Shown here one piece after another: positions 32,426-43,260 of a DNA stretch of 50,525 nt. Source of the DNA: Chara braunii (lineage: Eukaryota; Streptophyta; Charophyceae; Charales; Characeae); assembly GCA_003427395.1 (NCBI GenBank), contig BFEA01000332.1, positions 675,489-726,013 of the forward strand, written 5' to 3'. Each line of letters starts with the position of its first letter. Position 1 is the first letter of the stretch. The translations under genes and the position numbers were made by a program. The notes under the pieces are model-generated. The model was given only the letters and a program-made list of their open reading frames with translations. It searched no databases and was not told the DNA's origin.

Positions 32426-32437
32426 GCTCCGATACCA
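32426..32437 (-). other. Element 2 primer-binding site (tRNA-iMet-like)
   Basis: On the minus strand TGGTATCGGAGC differs by one base from TGGTATCAGAGC, the complement of the plant initiator tRNA-Met 3' end. It lies about 100 bp upstream of the Gag ATG, as expected for LTR-PBS-gag. It places the inner edge of the 5' LTR just to the right of 32437. Confidence 0.7.
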
Positions 32438-32732
32438 ACCTCACTCTTCCGCTCGGAGTGTTAGCTATGCGGAAAAGAGGCCCAAAAAAACAGCAAGATG
32501 GGGTGTGCCAAGGATTTATGGAAATTGAGTATGGGGACAAAGACGGAACTGAAATCCCCCGTGTTGGTCCAATGGAGCAAGTCGATCGTTTCGCGCGTCG
32601 CGGAATGCGCGCGCGGGCAAGGCGGGAAAGAAAGAGAAGGACCCAAATTCAATCCAAAAAGTATTGTCGTGCCTCCCACCAGGCTACAACCCGTCGTTTA
32701 GAACAGAAAGGCTTGAGCACGCTTCGCGTGTC

Positions 32733-33197
32733 TCATTTTCGTATCAAATTCCGTCGTCGTTCGCTGGTTAGTTCCGAGTCTGACGTGGAGGGTCTCAGTC
32801 GCGTGGCTATTTCTTTATGCTCGTCTTCACTCCGCACACGATAGTGGAAACCCCTGGACTCGTAGCGCTCAAAACGCTGACATTCGGTGCACAGAGTGCG
32901 TGGCCAGTGGGGTTCTACTGCCGTCCACGGAATGACGATTAACTCGTTAAATGGCAACAATACCGAGTAAGGTGGGAAGTGCATATCGATAATAACAAAC
33001 CCGACTTCTACGAACCCAGAACAGCGATTGGCCGGAGGGAAGTAATACTGTCCGCCGATTTGTGCAACTGCTTCTCGTACGTCCCACTCACATATACGTG
33101 TCCTTTCCTCACTGTAAGGAAAAGGTCGTGTTGGGATGGAAGATACGGGAGGCTGGCGCCCAATCGAAGGGTACTTGTCAGTCCACATGTCAATCAA
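32733..33197 (-). CDS. Open frame inside element 2 5' LTR (154 aa, unknown)
   Basis: Sense-strand frame from ATG 33197 to stop 32733. The sequence looks globular and not low-complexity (WDVREAVAQIGGQYYFPPA, VGFVIIDMHFPPYSVLLPF) with a CTEC motif near the end. I recognise no family. If the LTR boundary at 32438 is right, this frame would be duplicated in both LTRs. It could also be a remnant of captured sequence or a chance frame. Confidence 0.35.
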   Translation of the reverse strand: MIDMWTDKYPSIGRQPPVSSIPTRPFPYSEERTRICEWDVREAVAQIGGQYYFPPANRCSGFVEVGFVIIDMHFPPYSVLLPFNELIVIPWTAVEPHWPRTLCTECQRFERYESRGFHYRVRSEDEHKEIATRLRPSTSDSELTSERRRNLIRK

Positions 33198-33741
33198 TCA
33201 CAAAATATCTTGAGACGTCATTAAGAACAGAAGCGATTCGTGCGTCCCCCAATCAATCTTTTTGACACAAGAGAGAGAAACCAATCACAGATCATTATGG
33301 CTACGGGTCCGATCAGTTCAACACAACGTTGGTCCCTGGGCGCCTTGTTTCTCAGGGCCGCCTCGTGGCTCGACTGCTGATGTCGTGCATCATAAGGCAG
33401 ATGGCATGCGCAGTGCAAACAGGGCTACAAATCTAAACACTCTTGCATTCTCGAACAAAATCCCGACGACACTTGTCTAATCAAATCGAAAAAGTCACGC
33501 ATCTCTATACATGCATTCATTGTGGAAGGTGCGAAAATGAGACATGCACAGGAAAAGATGGATCGCATTGCACAATACACACGCATCCACCGTTCACAAG
33601 ACAAGTAGACTGGGTCCTTGCGTAGGAGGATTACCCAGGAAACTAATGGAAGAGTTCCGGAAGAAGTTCTTTCACACAAAAGCAGGATGCCAACTCATTC
33701 CTACTCAAGAGAGGGACAATCATTCAGACGCATCATCATTC

Positions 33742-33745
<4 letters not shown>

Positions 33746-33807
<62 letters not shown>
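33746..33807. repeat. (AG)n microsatellite
   Basis: About 31 uninterrupted AG units. Confidence 0.97.
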
Positions 33808-33810
<3 letters not shown>

Positions 33811-35131
33811 AGGGAAAGAAAGTCCAAAATAGAAGATGACAAGATCCAGAAAGAGAAAAGTTCGGCATCACCGCCGTACACTCACGCCAAAGATAACAAT
33901 CTGCAACAAAGGCGCATTCGTCGTTAATTCCAATATGGCCCCGGGCCAATCAACTCAACATCGATCCTCATACCCGCAACGACGATCCCGGCCGTCGCGT
34001 GCTAACTCCCACCACTGCGATCGTCACCCCGCTGTTGTAAACTCGACACGGTTCACCCAGATACCACAGTCCGTCGTGGCAATCCAGCGCGCAACCGGCC
34101 AATCTATCGTCAGCCCGACAGGACTTTCCGACTCTCTTCAAACACTCTGCCTAGCCACTGCTTCCCGGAAGCTGGTTTGAGAGTCGAGAACGTAAGAGAG
34201 TTTTGCGGATGCGCTTGCGGGTTTTATAGTTGCGACAGGGGAGATAGGAGGGGGAGAAGGCGATAGGAAAGTTGAGGTGTAAGAGGAGAAGCAAGAGGAG
34301 AAGACTTTGAGAAGAGTGCTCTACGGACGCCATGCTGATCCCTCGGAACTCAAGGTTCAACCAATCAGATTCGTCGCGCGATAGGAAGGTCCTATCGATC
34401 GACGCACCTGATTGGCGAGCGGGAGTTATCGGGGGATCGACCGGGGGTCGTACGCCAGACTTAGAGGGTGAAAAGAGAAAAGGCGCGAGAGGTGGCGCAA
34501 GACGGGTCCAAGGTTCAGATGATCAAGAAAGGGAAATGGGTGCGCGAAAGCAAGGCGGGAGAGAGAGAGGGAGAAGGAAAACAGTTACGGGGAGAGAGAA
34601 AAAGGAGGGAGAAGGGGAGGGAGGCGCGGGAGGGAGCAATGCGGGGGACAGAGAGGAGGAAGCTTTTGCATGCACGGTGCTGTCAACAAAAAAAGGAAAA
34701 AGGCACCGAAACAATTACAACTTGCTTTTATCCTAATTCAAAATTGAAATCACCATATCCGCGCGCGAAAAAGCGACGCGGGAAAATAAAATCCTACACC
34801 TATTCGTATTCACGCAAAATTCCGAGAGTTTTCCCCGACGCGCCCAAGAACATTCACACACCCAAAAAGGACACATCAAAGTTCCGCTTATCCCGAAATT
34901 CCCAATTACCGAGCCTAATTCCCAGTGCGCTCGCTAAGGCGCACGTAAATTCCCATGTATTTCCCGACTTTGCGAAAAGAAAAACAGAACTCAGCAGTCG
35001 AAAAAGCTCTTAAAAAGGAAAATGCGGCACCCGAAATCAAGAAATCAAAACGGGGTTTTCCTGGGTTTGGTATGATACAAGCAAAAGAAAGGGTGCGAAG
35101 GATGGTCCGGGGTCGTGAAGTGGTTCGTCAC

Positions 35132-36000
35132 ACACACACACACACTCACATACACACACACATACATTCTCCTGTCTATCGATGGGGAGCGCCACCTGCT
35201 GGAAACTGGGTCCAACGTCCCATGAACATCGTCAATAAAGCACCAACCGGGACCGCACACGCACTCTCTTCGAGTTATATATAGCGAACATGACAAAACA
35301 TATGTATAGCATAATCACTACCTTACCCTTCCCGAACCACATAAACAAACGAACTACGGGCTGCGCACCCATGCCCTCACGGTAAGTCAATGGCGCACTT
35401 CGTGTCAACGGACTGTGATAGTCCTCTGGATACCCCTGATCTGTATAAGTGGAGTCTATGACCAACATGGGTGTGAGTGCGAGCCCGAGTGGGTTGTGTG
35501 TGGTGTGTGGGAGAGTGTTGGCCATAGCCACTGCTGCTGCTCGATGAGGGGTGGGGGACGATGAGAAAGGGAGGCGCTGCTACTGGCAGGTCTCGGTCTT
35601 TGTGTTAGCCAGACCCCCACTGGCGGCCCCAACCCTATACCCTAAACATTAGGGGCAAGGGGCAACATGAAATCTCCCCTTCACAGTGAGAGGAAACTAT
35701 GCTTGCAGGGGTCCCCTCTGGATAGCCTTACGAGTAGGTAGTGAAAGGCGAAAACAGAAGTTGAGAGAAGAATATAGGGAGAAAAAAAAAGGAAAAAAGA
35801 AAAAAACCCTGAACGGGACAGCGAATGAGCGTTGTCAGGGACGAGTCTGGGAAAGAACAATCGAAACCGGATATGAACATCAGCGGACGCGTCATCTGGG
35901 CGTATGGGCCACCGTCCCGCCAAGAAACGAAGACAAGCTTCGAAGTGGAAAAGAAAAACAGGGAAAAAAAAGGAAACGAAGCCACACCAAGGGCCTAGTT
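35132..36000. other. Intergenic sequence right of element 2
   Basis: Begins with a CA/CACATA microsatellite (35130-35165). The rest has no recognisable gene; an A-rich run lies at 35770-35810. Confidence 0.5.
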
Positions 36001-36474
36001 GCACTACTCACCAAATGCACAAAAGACAAAAATGATGGCAGCGCATCTTTCCATGTTCTAGCAGAGGATTCGTTCTGATTTTGTGCATTTGGTGAGTAGT
36101 GCGGCGAGGCCTCAAGCGGCCAAGCGCACGCCAGGCCAAGTCGATTTCGGCAGGGTGACGCCGGCCAGCGTCGAAAGCACCAATGATGTTACAGCGCGCC
36201 ATCGGCTTTTGCAGCGCGCCATCGGTTCTTTCATTTTGGCGGTTTGTTGATACTCCTCCATGTTCAGTCGAAAGGGGAGAGCGGGAGCACGGCACCGCGG
36301 CAGTCTTGCCGTTGGTCTTTTCCTCCTTTTTCGCCGCTGATGCATTCGTGTGCCCTGACGATGGGCCTTGCCGCACTGCTCATCAAATGTACAAAATGAG
36401 AATGAATCTTTCGCTCGAACATGGAAAGATGCACCGCCATTTTTCGTCTTTTCCGCATTTGGTGAGTAGAGCGG
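36001..36474. repeat. Foldback element: two inverted hairpins
   Basis: 36001-36024 and 36079-36102 are perfect 24-bp inverted repeats with a 54-nt loop; after a short mismatch GGCCT/AGGCC extends the stem. 36371-36474 is a diverged copy of this hairpin in opposite orientation: its loop, with the word AACATGGAAAGATG, matches the reverse complement of the first loop. Between them 36103-36370 holds a short direct repeat CAGCGCGCCATCGG (near 36193 and 36212) and no gene. Looks like a MITE or foldback transposon remnant. Confidence 0.75.
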
Positions 36475-36661
36475 CGGTGCCCGATCGACCCAGCAGTTTA
36501 CACTGTCGACATTACACAACGATGTTACAGTGAATTAGTTCTTTTAGACGAGGGCCTTGGATTACTGTCATCCACGGTTGCTGAGAGATTGTGGAGTCGC
36601 GCAAGTTTAGAACGGTGGGGACGATCCTCGGAATTAACGGAAACAAGCATCGGGCAACCAC

Positions 36662-36701
<40 letters not shown>

Positions 36702-37539
36702 GTCTATACGTACAGACTATAAATAGACATAAGATACTCTTCTCTCTGAACATATATATCGTCAAACAGAGCTGCCCGTTATACGATATATATATATATT
36801 AAACACGTATACATGCCTGATGAGTGGGTGAATCTCCGACTTCACTGTCCTCTTCTCCCTCTCTGCCAGCGGTTCACCGGAACGTTATGACGATATATGT
36901 ACATGTATACAGTATAGAAGGCATGTGTTAAAAAAAAAAAAAAAAAAAAAAAAGGCATGTGTGTGTATGTGGCAAGATACATTTCTAGGCAATTTGCATT
37001 TCTTTTTTATTTTTATTTTTGGGAAACAATTTGCATTTCTATGTATTTGTGAGAAGAAAGAAAGGGTGAAAAGGGGGTCGATGGAAGAGGAGAGGTGATC
37101 GCGGGCGAGAGCCAGGTTGACGTATTAGTTGGTTGTCTTGGATGACAGAGCAGGCGGATTGCTTCGGTAAACGGAGGAGGAGCAGGAAGGAGAGGGAGAA
37201 GCGAGGGGTAATTGTTGTGGGCTTAATATCAAGGAAGCAGAGAGGGCGTCGTTGCACGCTAAGGGCATACTCACACTACGACTTTTTTACTTGTTTTGGG
37301 ACGCACTCGCGGTCAGATACGTGCAAGTAGGGCCGTAATTTTATGGTCAGATGCATTTAAGATTGTGCTGGGGTGAGTATGGTCTACGGATGGCAAGGAG
37401 AGGGAAGAGCGAGTGAACTTGGCGCGCAGGAGTTTCCCCATTTTCTTTTTTGTGTTGCGCAGGAGTTTCTCCATTTGTTGTTTCTGTGGCGCGCAGGAGA
37501 ATTAGTGGAGGAAAGAGACGCACACAGGGAGGCGAGAAA
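36475..37539. other. Intergenic sequence with microsatellites
   Basis: CT tract 36663-36702, AT tract around 36783-36800, A run 36929-36952. A stretch at 36846-36898 (GTCCTCTTCTCCCTCTCTGC… up to GACGATATATG) recurs diverged at 40869-40930 inside the transporter intron. No gene recognised. Confidence 0.55.
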
Positions 37540-38700
37540 GGAGGAAGAGGGGGGGCGAGGAGGAGGGAGGAGGAGGGGGAGGGATAGAGAGGGGGGGCGG
37601 GGGGGGGGAGGAGGAGGAGGAGGAGGCGGGGGGGGGGGGGGAAGAGGAGGAGAGGGGATGAGGAGAAGGAGGTAAGATGGAGTGCGACGGATCTGAAGGA
37701 GCTTAGTGTCGTTGCGCTGGGCGCAGGAGAGAAGCAGGCACGTGCTGCGGGGCGAAGGAGAGTGGTCAAGGGGAAGGTTTTGCGCGCGAACTTGCCGGGG
37801 GAAGGTGACGTGGATGTCGGGGAAGCTGGCGCGCACGCACTCACCGGGGAAGACGGCGAGGATCGCCTGAAGAGGCTGCGAGATAGAGAACCGGGGGAGA
37901 GGTAGAGAAGGCACGTGCTGCGGGGCGGAGGAGAGTTGTCTAGAGGGGAAGGTTTTGCGCGCGGATCGCGGCAAGCTGGTGCGAACGGAGCGACCGCGCG
38001 AAGGCGGCGCGGATCGCCTGAACGGGCTGCAGGATAGAGAACCGGGGAAGAGGTAGAGCAGGCACGTGCTGCGGGGCGGAGGAGAGTGGTCAAGGGGAAG
38101 GTTTTCCCCGAGGACTTGCTGGGGGAAGGTTTTGCCCGCGAACCTGCTGGGGGAAGGTGGCGCCAATCACGGCAAGCTGGCGGCAAGCTGGCGGGCACGG
38201 AGCAGCCGGGGAAAGGCGGCGCGGATATCGAGAACTGGCTGCGGGATGAAAGAACCGGGGCAGAGGTGGAATGTCGAAGGTTTTGCGCGCGAATTTGCCC
38301 AGGGAAGGTAGCGCTGATCAGGGGAAGCTGGCGCACACAGGACTGACCGGGGAAAGGCGGAGCGGATTGCGGGGAACGGACGAGTGGTGCCGGGGGGGGG
38401 GAGGGGAGTGGGAATGTTGGCGCGCTGGACCTGCCGGTGGAAGGTCGCGCTGATCGGGGGAAGATCGACATTTTAGAATTCATAGATGCTAATAACGCGC
38501 CTACCGGTGGGGTTTGCACGCGGACCGACTGGGGGAAGGCGGCGCGGCGCGGATCGTGAGAACGTGCCACGAGACAGGAAAGCGGTGCAGGCAAAGGGGG
38601 CGGGGTTCGCGCGGATCTCCCCGGTGAAGGTGGCGCAGATCGGGGGAAACTTGCAGGTGTCTGGCTGGCTGAGTGAATGATGACGTGGAGCATCCAGATC
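37540..38700. repeat. GC-rich minisatellite block
   Basis: Starts with G-rich GGAGGA runs (37540-37675). Then GGCACGTGCTGCGGGGCG-type units recur at about 37737, 37911 and 38062 (periods about 174 and 151), followed each time by GGGGAAGGTTTT. From 38100 to 38650 shorter variants of GGGGAAGGTGGCGC alternate with GGGGAAGCTGGCG. Long Pro/Ser-rich frames on the minus strand are products of this periodicity. Confidence 0.75.
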
Positions 38701-39168
38701 GTCTGATTGGGTAGAGGTTGGAGCTGAGGGAAGACGCGTGTACATCACGAAATTGATCGTGCGCTTACGATGTATGAACTCGATAGAATTGATAGATTGA
38801 GGAATCGAGATCTGCTAATTAACCCTCGTTGGCAATCTAACACTCCAAACTGCCATTAATTTGAGTTAATCAAATCGACCTGGAAAAAAAGCCATAGATC
38901 ATCCGCTTCCCTCATAACGTTCAGCGAAGGACACGTGTATGTCCCGCAATCAATATCGTGCGACTGGGTGTCTGAAGAGTCTGAACACGATAGACTGGGG
39001 AATCTACGTCTGGTAATTGAATCGAGCAACGTGCGCCGCTATGCCTGAGGACTCTGAGCTCTGAGCTTGTCCAAAAAATCAGAGCTTGGTAGGCTGCAAA
39101 TTGGATCTTGTGTTCTCTTCAAAATATAGCCGTTGGTTTCGATTTTTTTGAATTGGTCGAGGTCCGCT
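38701..39168 (+). other. Upstream region of the transporter gene
   Basis: AT-richer than the block before it. No TATA box or other element that I would assert. The promoter of the gene starting at 39169 probably lies here. Confidence 0.35.
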
Positions 39169-39282
39169 ATGCCTACTACGCAGCAGCAACAAGTGCATCA
39201 TCCTCCACAACGAGATCGGCATGCCGCCATAGCCAACCGTGAAGGAGCTTCCAGTCCCGTCGACGTGGATGTACCATCACAG
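39169..39282 (+). CDS. Choline-transporter-like gene, exon 1 (predicted)
   Basis: ATG 39169 opens 38 codons (MPTTQQQQVHHPPQ…, ending VDVDVPSQ) that run into a consensus donor, CAG|GTTGGT, at 39282/39283. The exon is in phase 0, and exon 2 (42213) also starts in phase 0, so the two join without a shift. The peptide is a polar, Gln/His-rich cytosolic N-terminus, as expected before the first membrane segment of SLC44-type proteins. There is no independent proof that this is the first exon. The choice rests on the splice site, the phase match and the absence of a better candidate upstream of exon 2. Confidence 0.45.
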
Positions 39283-39868
39283 GTTGGTCTTCTTCCCGCC
39301 TAAAATTCTGCTCCTTCTAAGTTCCTTGTTTTCCCTCATTGCCTCTGTTTATCTCACCGTCTTCATCTCTCTCTTCCATGCTCTTTGATGATTCTCCTCC
39401 TCCTCTCTCTCTCTCTGTGTCTCTCTCTCTGTCTCTCTTTCTCTCTCTCTCCCCCTTTCTTTCTTTCTTTCTCTCTCTCTCTCTTACGCACACGCACACA
39501 CAGACACACGTCCAGACATTCTCCGTGTTTTTATGTGCGATCATAGGGTGGGCTGTTCCCGGAGGAAAATGCTAGTCCATTTGAATCCCCTCTTGTTTTC
39601 TGTCAGTGGCTGTGTTTATCTCACACTCTTTATGTCTGTTTGATGCTGTGTATGACTCTCTCGATGTCAGGTTCTCTCTCTGTCTGTCTCTCTCTTGCTT
39701 TCTCTCACACGCACACGCTCTCTGTTTCTGCGTTCCATCACAGGTTGGCTTCTTCCCGCCTGAACTGCAGATCCACCTGAATGCCCTCTCGTTTTCTCTC
39801 ATTTTCTCTCTGTTTATCTCGTCTTCTTTCTCTCTCTCCGATGCTCTGTATAATTCTCCTGCTCTCAG

Positions 39869-39925
<57 letters not shown>
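39271..39925 (+). repeat. Three diverged tandem copies including the exon 1 donor
   Basis: Copy A starts at 39271 (CCATCACAGGTTGGTCTTC), copy B near 39546, copy C at 39733 (CCATCACAGGTTGGCTTC). All share the order TTCCCGCC/CGG, a TTGAATCCCCTC-like word, TGTTTATCTCAC/GTC, a GATGCT word and a CT tract. Copies A and C contain the last bases of exon 1 plus its GT donor. Confidence 0.65.
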
Positions 39926-39927
<2 letters not shown>

Positions 39928-40146
39928 CGCAGACTTTGTGCCCGTGTCTGTCTGTCTGTCTGTCTCCTTCTCCCATCTTAGACTCCGCATTGGTCACCCT
40001 CCCATTTCTCTCAGCATACAAGTATTTGGTTCCCTTCCCCTTCAGCATTCAAGTTCTCCCTCCCTCCTCCTCCGTCGTCGTCCTCGTTTTTCTGGCTCTC
40101 TTCTCCCTCTGTGTGTCCGGGGTTGTCCATGGGAGTAGTATCCGTT

Positions 40147-40148
<2 letters not shown>

Positions 40149-40212
<64 letters not shown>
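40149..40212. repeat. (CT)n microsatellite
   Basis: About 30 CT units. A second pure tract lies at 39872-39924 and a mixed one at 39403-39484. Confidence 0.95.
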
Positions 40213-40213
<1 letters not shown>

Positions 40214-40320
40214 TTTCTATCTGTCTCTCGACCTCATTGGGATCGAACGATATCGTCTCCCCCCTATCCTGTCCCTGTCTAGTTTCTTCTGAAGTCCGAC
40301 TTTCCTATCTCTCTACCCAC

Positions 40321-42170
40321 TTCGCTCGTTTGTTTAATTTTTTTTGGATTTGTCTTGCCACGTGTTGATGTTTTATATTTTATGTTTTTATTATTAATAC
40401 TCTTATTATTTGAAACTGAGCTAGGCTAGTTGGTATGACAAGCAATTTCAGGGAATGTCTCTATGTTCAAAACTCGCTCGTTTTTTCAATTTGTTTTTGG
40501 ATTTGTCTTGCCACTTGTTGTTATATATCGTCACATGAATATCAGAGCGCAAAGGCGAAAAAAACAGAAGAAAACAAGAAAAAAATAATTCGTTTTTTTT
40601 TTTTCTTTCTTTCTTACAACTCCCCCTGTTCAGAACCTCCTCTTGCGTACAAGGCCGCCCACGTGGATGTAGGTTGAGCGGCGGCTGCCCCCACCCCCGT
40701 GTGTCATATCGACCCACTTGCACACAGCCAAAGGGCAAAGAGGCAAAGAAAAGAGGAAGGGAACAGCCAAATACAACAAAACAGGGGCCAACAAGCAACA
40801 GCACCAAAAACAGATCCTAGATGACAAGTCCCACATGCATATAAACAGTTTGTCACAGCCCCTCGTTTGTTGTCCTCTTCTCTCTCTCTGCCTACGGTTT
40901 ACCGGGCAGTTCTGTTTGTGACGATATATATTTCATTATTAATATTCTTATTATTTTAAACTGGGTTAGCCCCTTGCTGTATATTCATCTGATTATCGTC
41001 AGGATTGGAACCTATGTCTGTAATTCACACTTCGTACCGTTTAGCCCCCACATGGGGTGTGGGTGTTTTCATGGGTTTTAGTATCCATGATGGTGACGAT
41101 CAAATTCAGCGAGTGTGCTTATATTTACTATATTCAAAATTCGCTTTTTTTTTGGGGGGGGTGGGGGGGGGTTGTTTGGCTTTTGGAAATTTCTTGTCAC
41201 ATCTTGATTTTTTTTTTAATTTTTTTTTTTTTGGTTTCTCATCAGTGTGGTGACAATAGCTTTCAGGCAAGGTAAGCATATTCGAAATCAGTTCTTTTAG
41301 ACAGCCCATGTGGCTGAATGGTACACCGATGAATTGTTGATAATTTTATTAATTTATAATAATAATCAGACCGAAGTTGGAATCCCTTTTTTTTTTTTTT
41401 TTTTTAAATACCGAAGTTGGAATCCTGATGCACCCAGAGGAGTAAAGTTATCACTCTGGATCGCCTAGGGCAGATGAGTTGAGATGATGAATAAATCAAG
41501 GCCGTCGCCCTTTTCAAAACCAAAAAGAAAAATAAAACAAATTTGATTATTCTTTTTTGTTTGTTTAATTTTGGATTAGTGTTGCCCACGTGTTTGTTGG
41601 TTCGCCATGAATGACGACAATGAGGGCATACTCTCACACTAGGACTTTCCTGGATGCATCTGACCGCAATTAGGGGCAGGCGCGGACGTACCGGGTACCG
41701 TCATTACGTCCAAAGCTCATTTCAAATAAGTCCTAAAGTGAGTATGCCCTCACTTAACTGCAGAGAGCGACGACCGTGATATTTTCAAAATTGGTTCTTT
41801 ATTGGTTCTCCAATCCAATCTTGATGATGCCAGTTAATTGATAGCAGGGAGTGTATGTGTATGTTACTCTTTTTTTTTTTTTTTTTTTTTTTTTAATTAA
41901 ACAACCCGAGCGGCTGCTGGGGGTGCTGATAAGAGCATATATATATTCTATTTGACGATATATATATATATATTTTATTTTTTAAACAACCCGAGCGGCT
42001 GCTAGGGGTGCTGATAAGAGCAGATATTACTATATTCAAATTTTTGTTCTTTTTTTTTTTTCCATATTTTTTTCTGTATGGCTTGTACCAGCAGTAAATA
42101 TTCAAAATTGGTTATTTTCTGTTTGTTTTTTTTTCTTCTTCTTCTGGATTTGTGTTCTTGCCACGTGTCA
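40321..42170 (+). repeat. Cluster of SINE-like copies with tRNA-like heads
   Basis: The body word TTTTGGATTTGTCTTGCCACGTG recurs, diverged, at 40338-40363, 40494-40513, 41181-41202, 41562-41592 and 42140-42168. It is usually preceded by TATTCAAAATTCG and a T run. tRNA-like heads: GGCTAGTTGGTATGAC at 40423-40438 with TGTTCAAAACTCG at 40464-40476 (A- and B-box-like); TGGCTGAATGG at 41311-41321 with GTTGGAATCC at 41378-41387; CCCGAGCGGCTGCT at 41906-41919, repeated at 41989-42002. Probably degraded tRNA-derived SINEs on the + strand. Confidence 0.5.
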
Positions 42171-42212
42171 TCCGTGGATTGGTCGGTGGTCTTCATGACA
42201 TTTCATTTGTAG

Positions 42213-42634
42213 GGAGTGGTTCCTGTGGCAGCACCCGAGGTCGCGGCGGCCTTTCCGAGGCCTGTGGAAGCGCGAACATGTCGGGATCCCATCTGGTTGG
42301 GCATGTTTGTGATCCATCTGCTAGTTGTGGGGTACTTCCTTTACACGGTAGGAATAAAGAACTTCAGGGCTGGAAACCCCAATTATCGCAATACAGAAAA
42401 TTACTGGCCCCAACATGGACTGGCGGGAGCGATCGGGGCAGTTCTCGGATGGGCATGGTTAACGCTGTTGTTTACGAGGCCGGTACATATTGTGAAACTG
42501 TCCTTCCATGGAGTAACCACCTACTTAGCCGTCATTAGCGTCCTCTGTTTCTGGGGAAGACACAGGTCATGGGGGATCGTCTTCGCCTGCATTGCCTTTC
42601 TACAGTTTCTCTACACAATGTCGGTTCTAGATAG
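42213..42634 (+). CDS. Choline-transporter-like (SLC44/CTL, PNS1-like) gene, exon 2
   Basis: 140 codons in phase 0 plus two bases, bounded by the acceptor TTTCATTTGTAG (ends 42212) and the donor AG|GTGAGA at 42635. RTCRDPIWLGMFVIHLLV is the conserved Arg-Asp entry into the first transmembrane helix of CTL/PNS1 proteins. Further membrane helices follow: GAIGAVLGWAWLTLLF, TTYLAVISVLCFWG and WGIVFACIAFLQFLYT. The family are multi-pass proteins of plasma and internal membranes linked to choline transport. This exon covers about the first third. Exon 1 is predicted at 39169-39282. Later exons with the family's conserved C-terminal half are not found up to 50525, so the gene either continues beyond the window across a long repeat-filled intron or is truncated. 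Confidence 0.75.
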
Positions 42635-43260
42635 GTGAGATCATCCTCTAATCCTCCTTCCCCTCCTCCTCCCCCTATTCATACCCGTTCCCCTCCCCTC
42701 CCCCCCCTCCCCGTCCTCCTCCTCCTCCCTGTCCTTCCTCGTCTCCTCTTCTCCTCCTCTTCTTCTTCGTGAGATGATTCCCTCCTCCTGCTCCCCTTCT
42801 TCTTCTTCTTCTTCTTCTTCTTTTTGTCCTTCTTCTTCTTGTTCTTCTTCTCTGTTGTTGTCGTTGTCCTCCTCCTCCTCCTCCTCCTCCCCCTCCTCCT
42901 TCTTCTTCTTCTTCTTCTTCTTCTTCTTCTTCTTCTTCTTCTTCTTCTTCTTCTTCTTCTTCTTCTTCTTCTTCTTCTCATTCTTCTTCGTCTTCTTCTT
43001 CTTCTCATTGTTGTCGCTGTCCTCCTCCTCCTCTTCTTCTTCGCCATTGTGGACGTCCTCTTCTTCTTCTTCTTCTTCTACGTTGTCATTGTCGTTGTCC
43101 TTCTCTTGTCCGCTGTTGTGGTTGTCCACTTCTTCTTCTTCTTCGTCTCCTCCTTCTCCATCTTCATCTTCTTCTTCCTCATCGTTGTTGTCGTTCATAT
43201 GCCGAGCGTACCTGTGTTTATTTCCCTGCACAGTCTTGTTTCTAGATTGATGAGATCATC
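42635..43260. repeat. Pyrimidine-rich block with (CTT)n tract in intron 2
   Basis: Starts just after the exon 2 donor. TCC/TCCC runs, then an uninterrupted CTT tract at about 42900-42977, then mixed CTT/CTG/GTC words to 43190. Long Glu/Lys- or Ser/Phe-only frames here are artefacts of the repeat. Confidence 0.9.

Larger units (their letters stand above)
32438..35131 (-). repeat. Element 2: 5' LTR
   Basis: 34541-35131 matches the truncated left copy 23290-23881. The outer end is 35131 (TGTGACGAACC on the minus strand), abutting a CA repeat. The inner end is inferred from the primer-binding site only, because the matching part of the left LTR lies outside the window. That implies an LTR of about 2.7 kb. 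It contains an AG microsatellite (33746-33807) and a 154-codon sense frame (33197-32733). Confidence 0.65.
39283..42212 (+). other. Predicted intron 1
   Basis: Bounded by GTTGGT at 39283 and TTTCATTTGTAG at 42201-42212. It is filled with CT tracts (39403-39484, 39872-39924, 40149-40212), T runs (41390-41405, 41870-41894), a diverged three-copy repeat (39271-39925) and several SINE-like copies (40321-42170). No extra exon is recognised. Confidence 0.5.

Noticed and set aside
33544-33927. Frames through the AG tract at 33746-33807
   Set aside because: Arg-Glu repeats from the microsatellite.
37347-38693. 448-codon Pro/Ser-rich minus-strand frame
   Set aside because: Lies exactly on a GC-rich minisatellite; its sequence is a readout of the repeat. 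Kept only as a question in the findings.
39606-40292. 228-codon Ser/Leu frame in intron 1
   Set aside because: Produced by CT tracts; no domain.
42641-43231. Glu/Lys-only and Phe/Leu-only long frames on both strands
   Set aside because: Direct products of the CTT/TCC tract.
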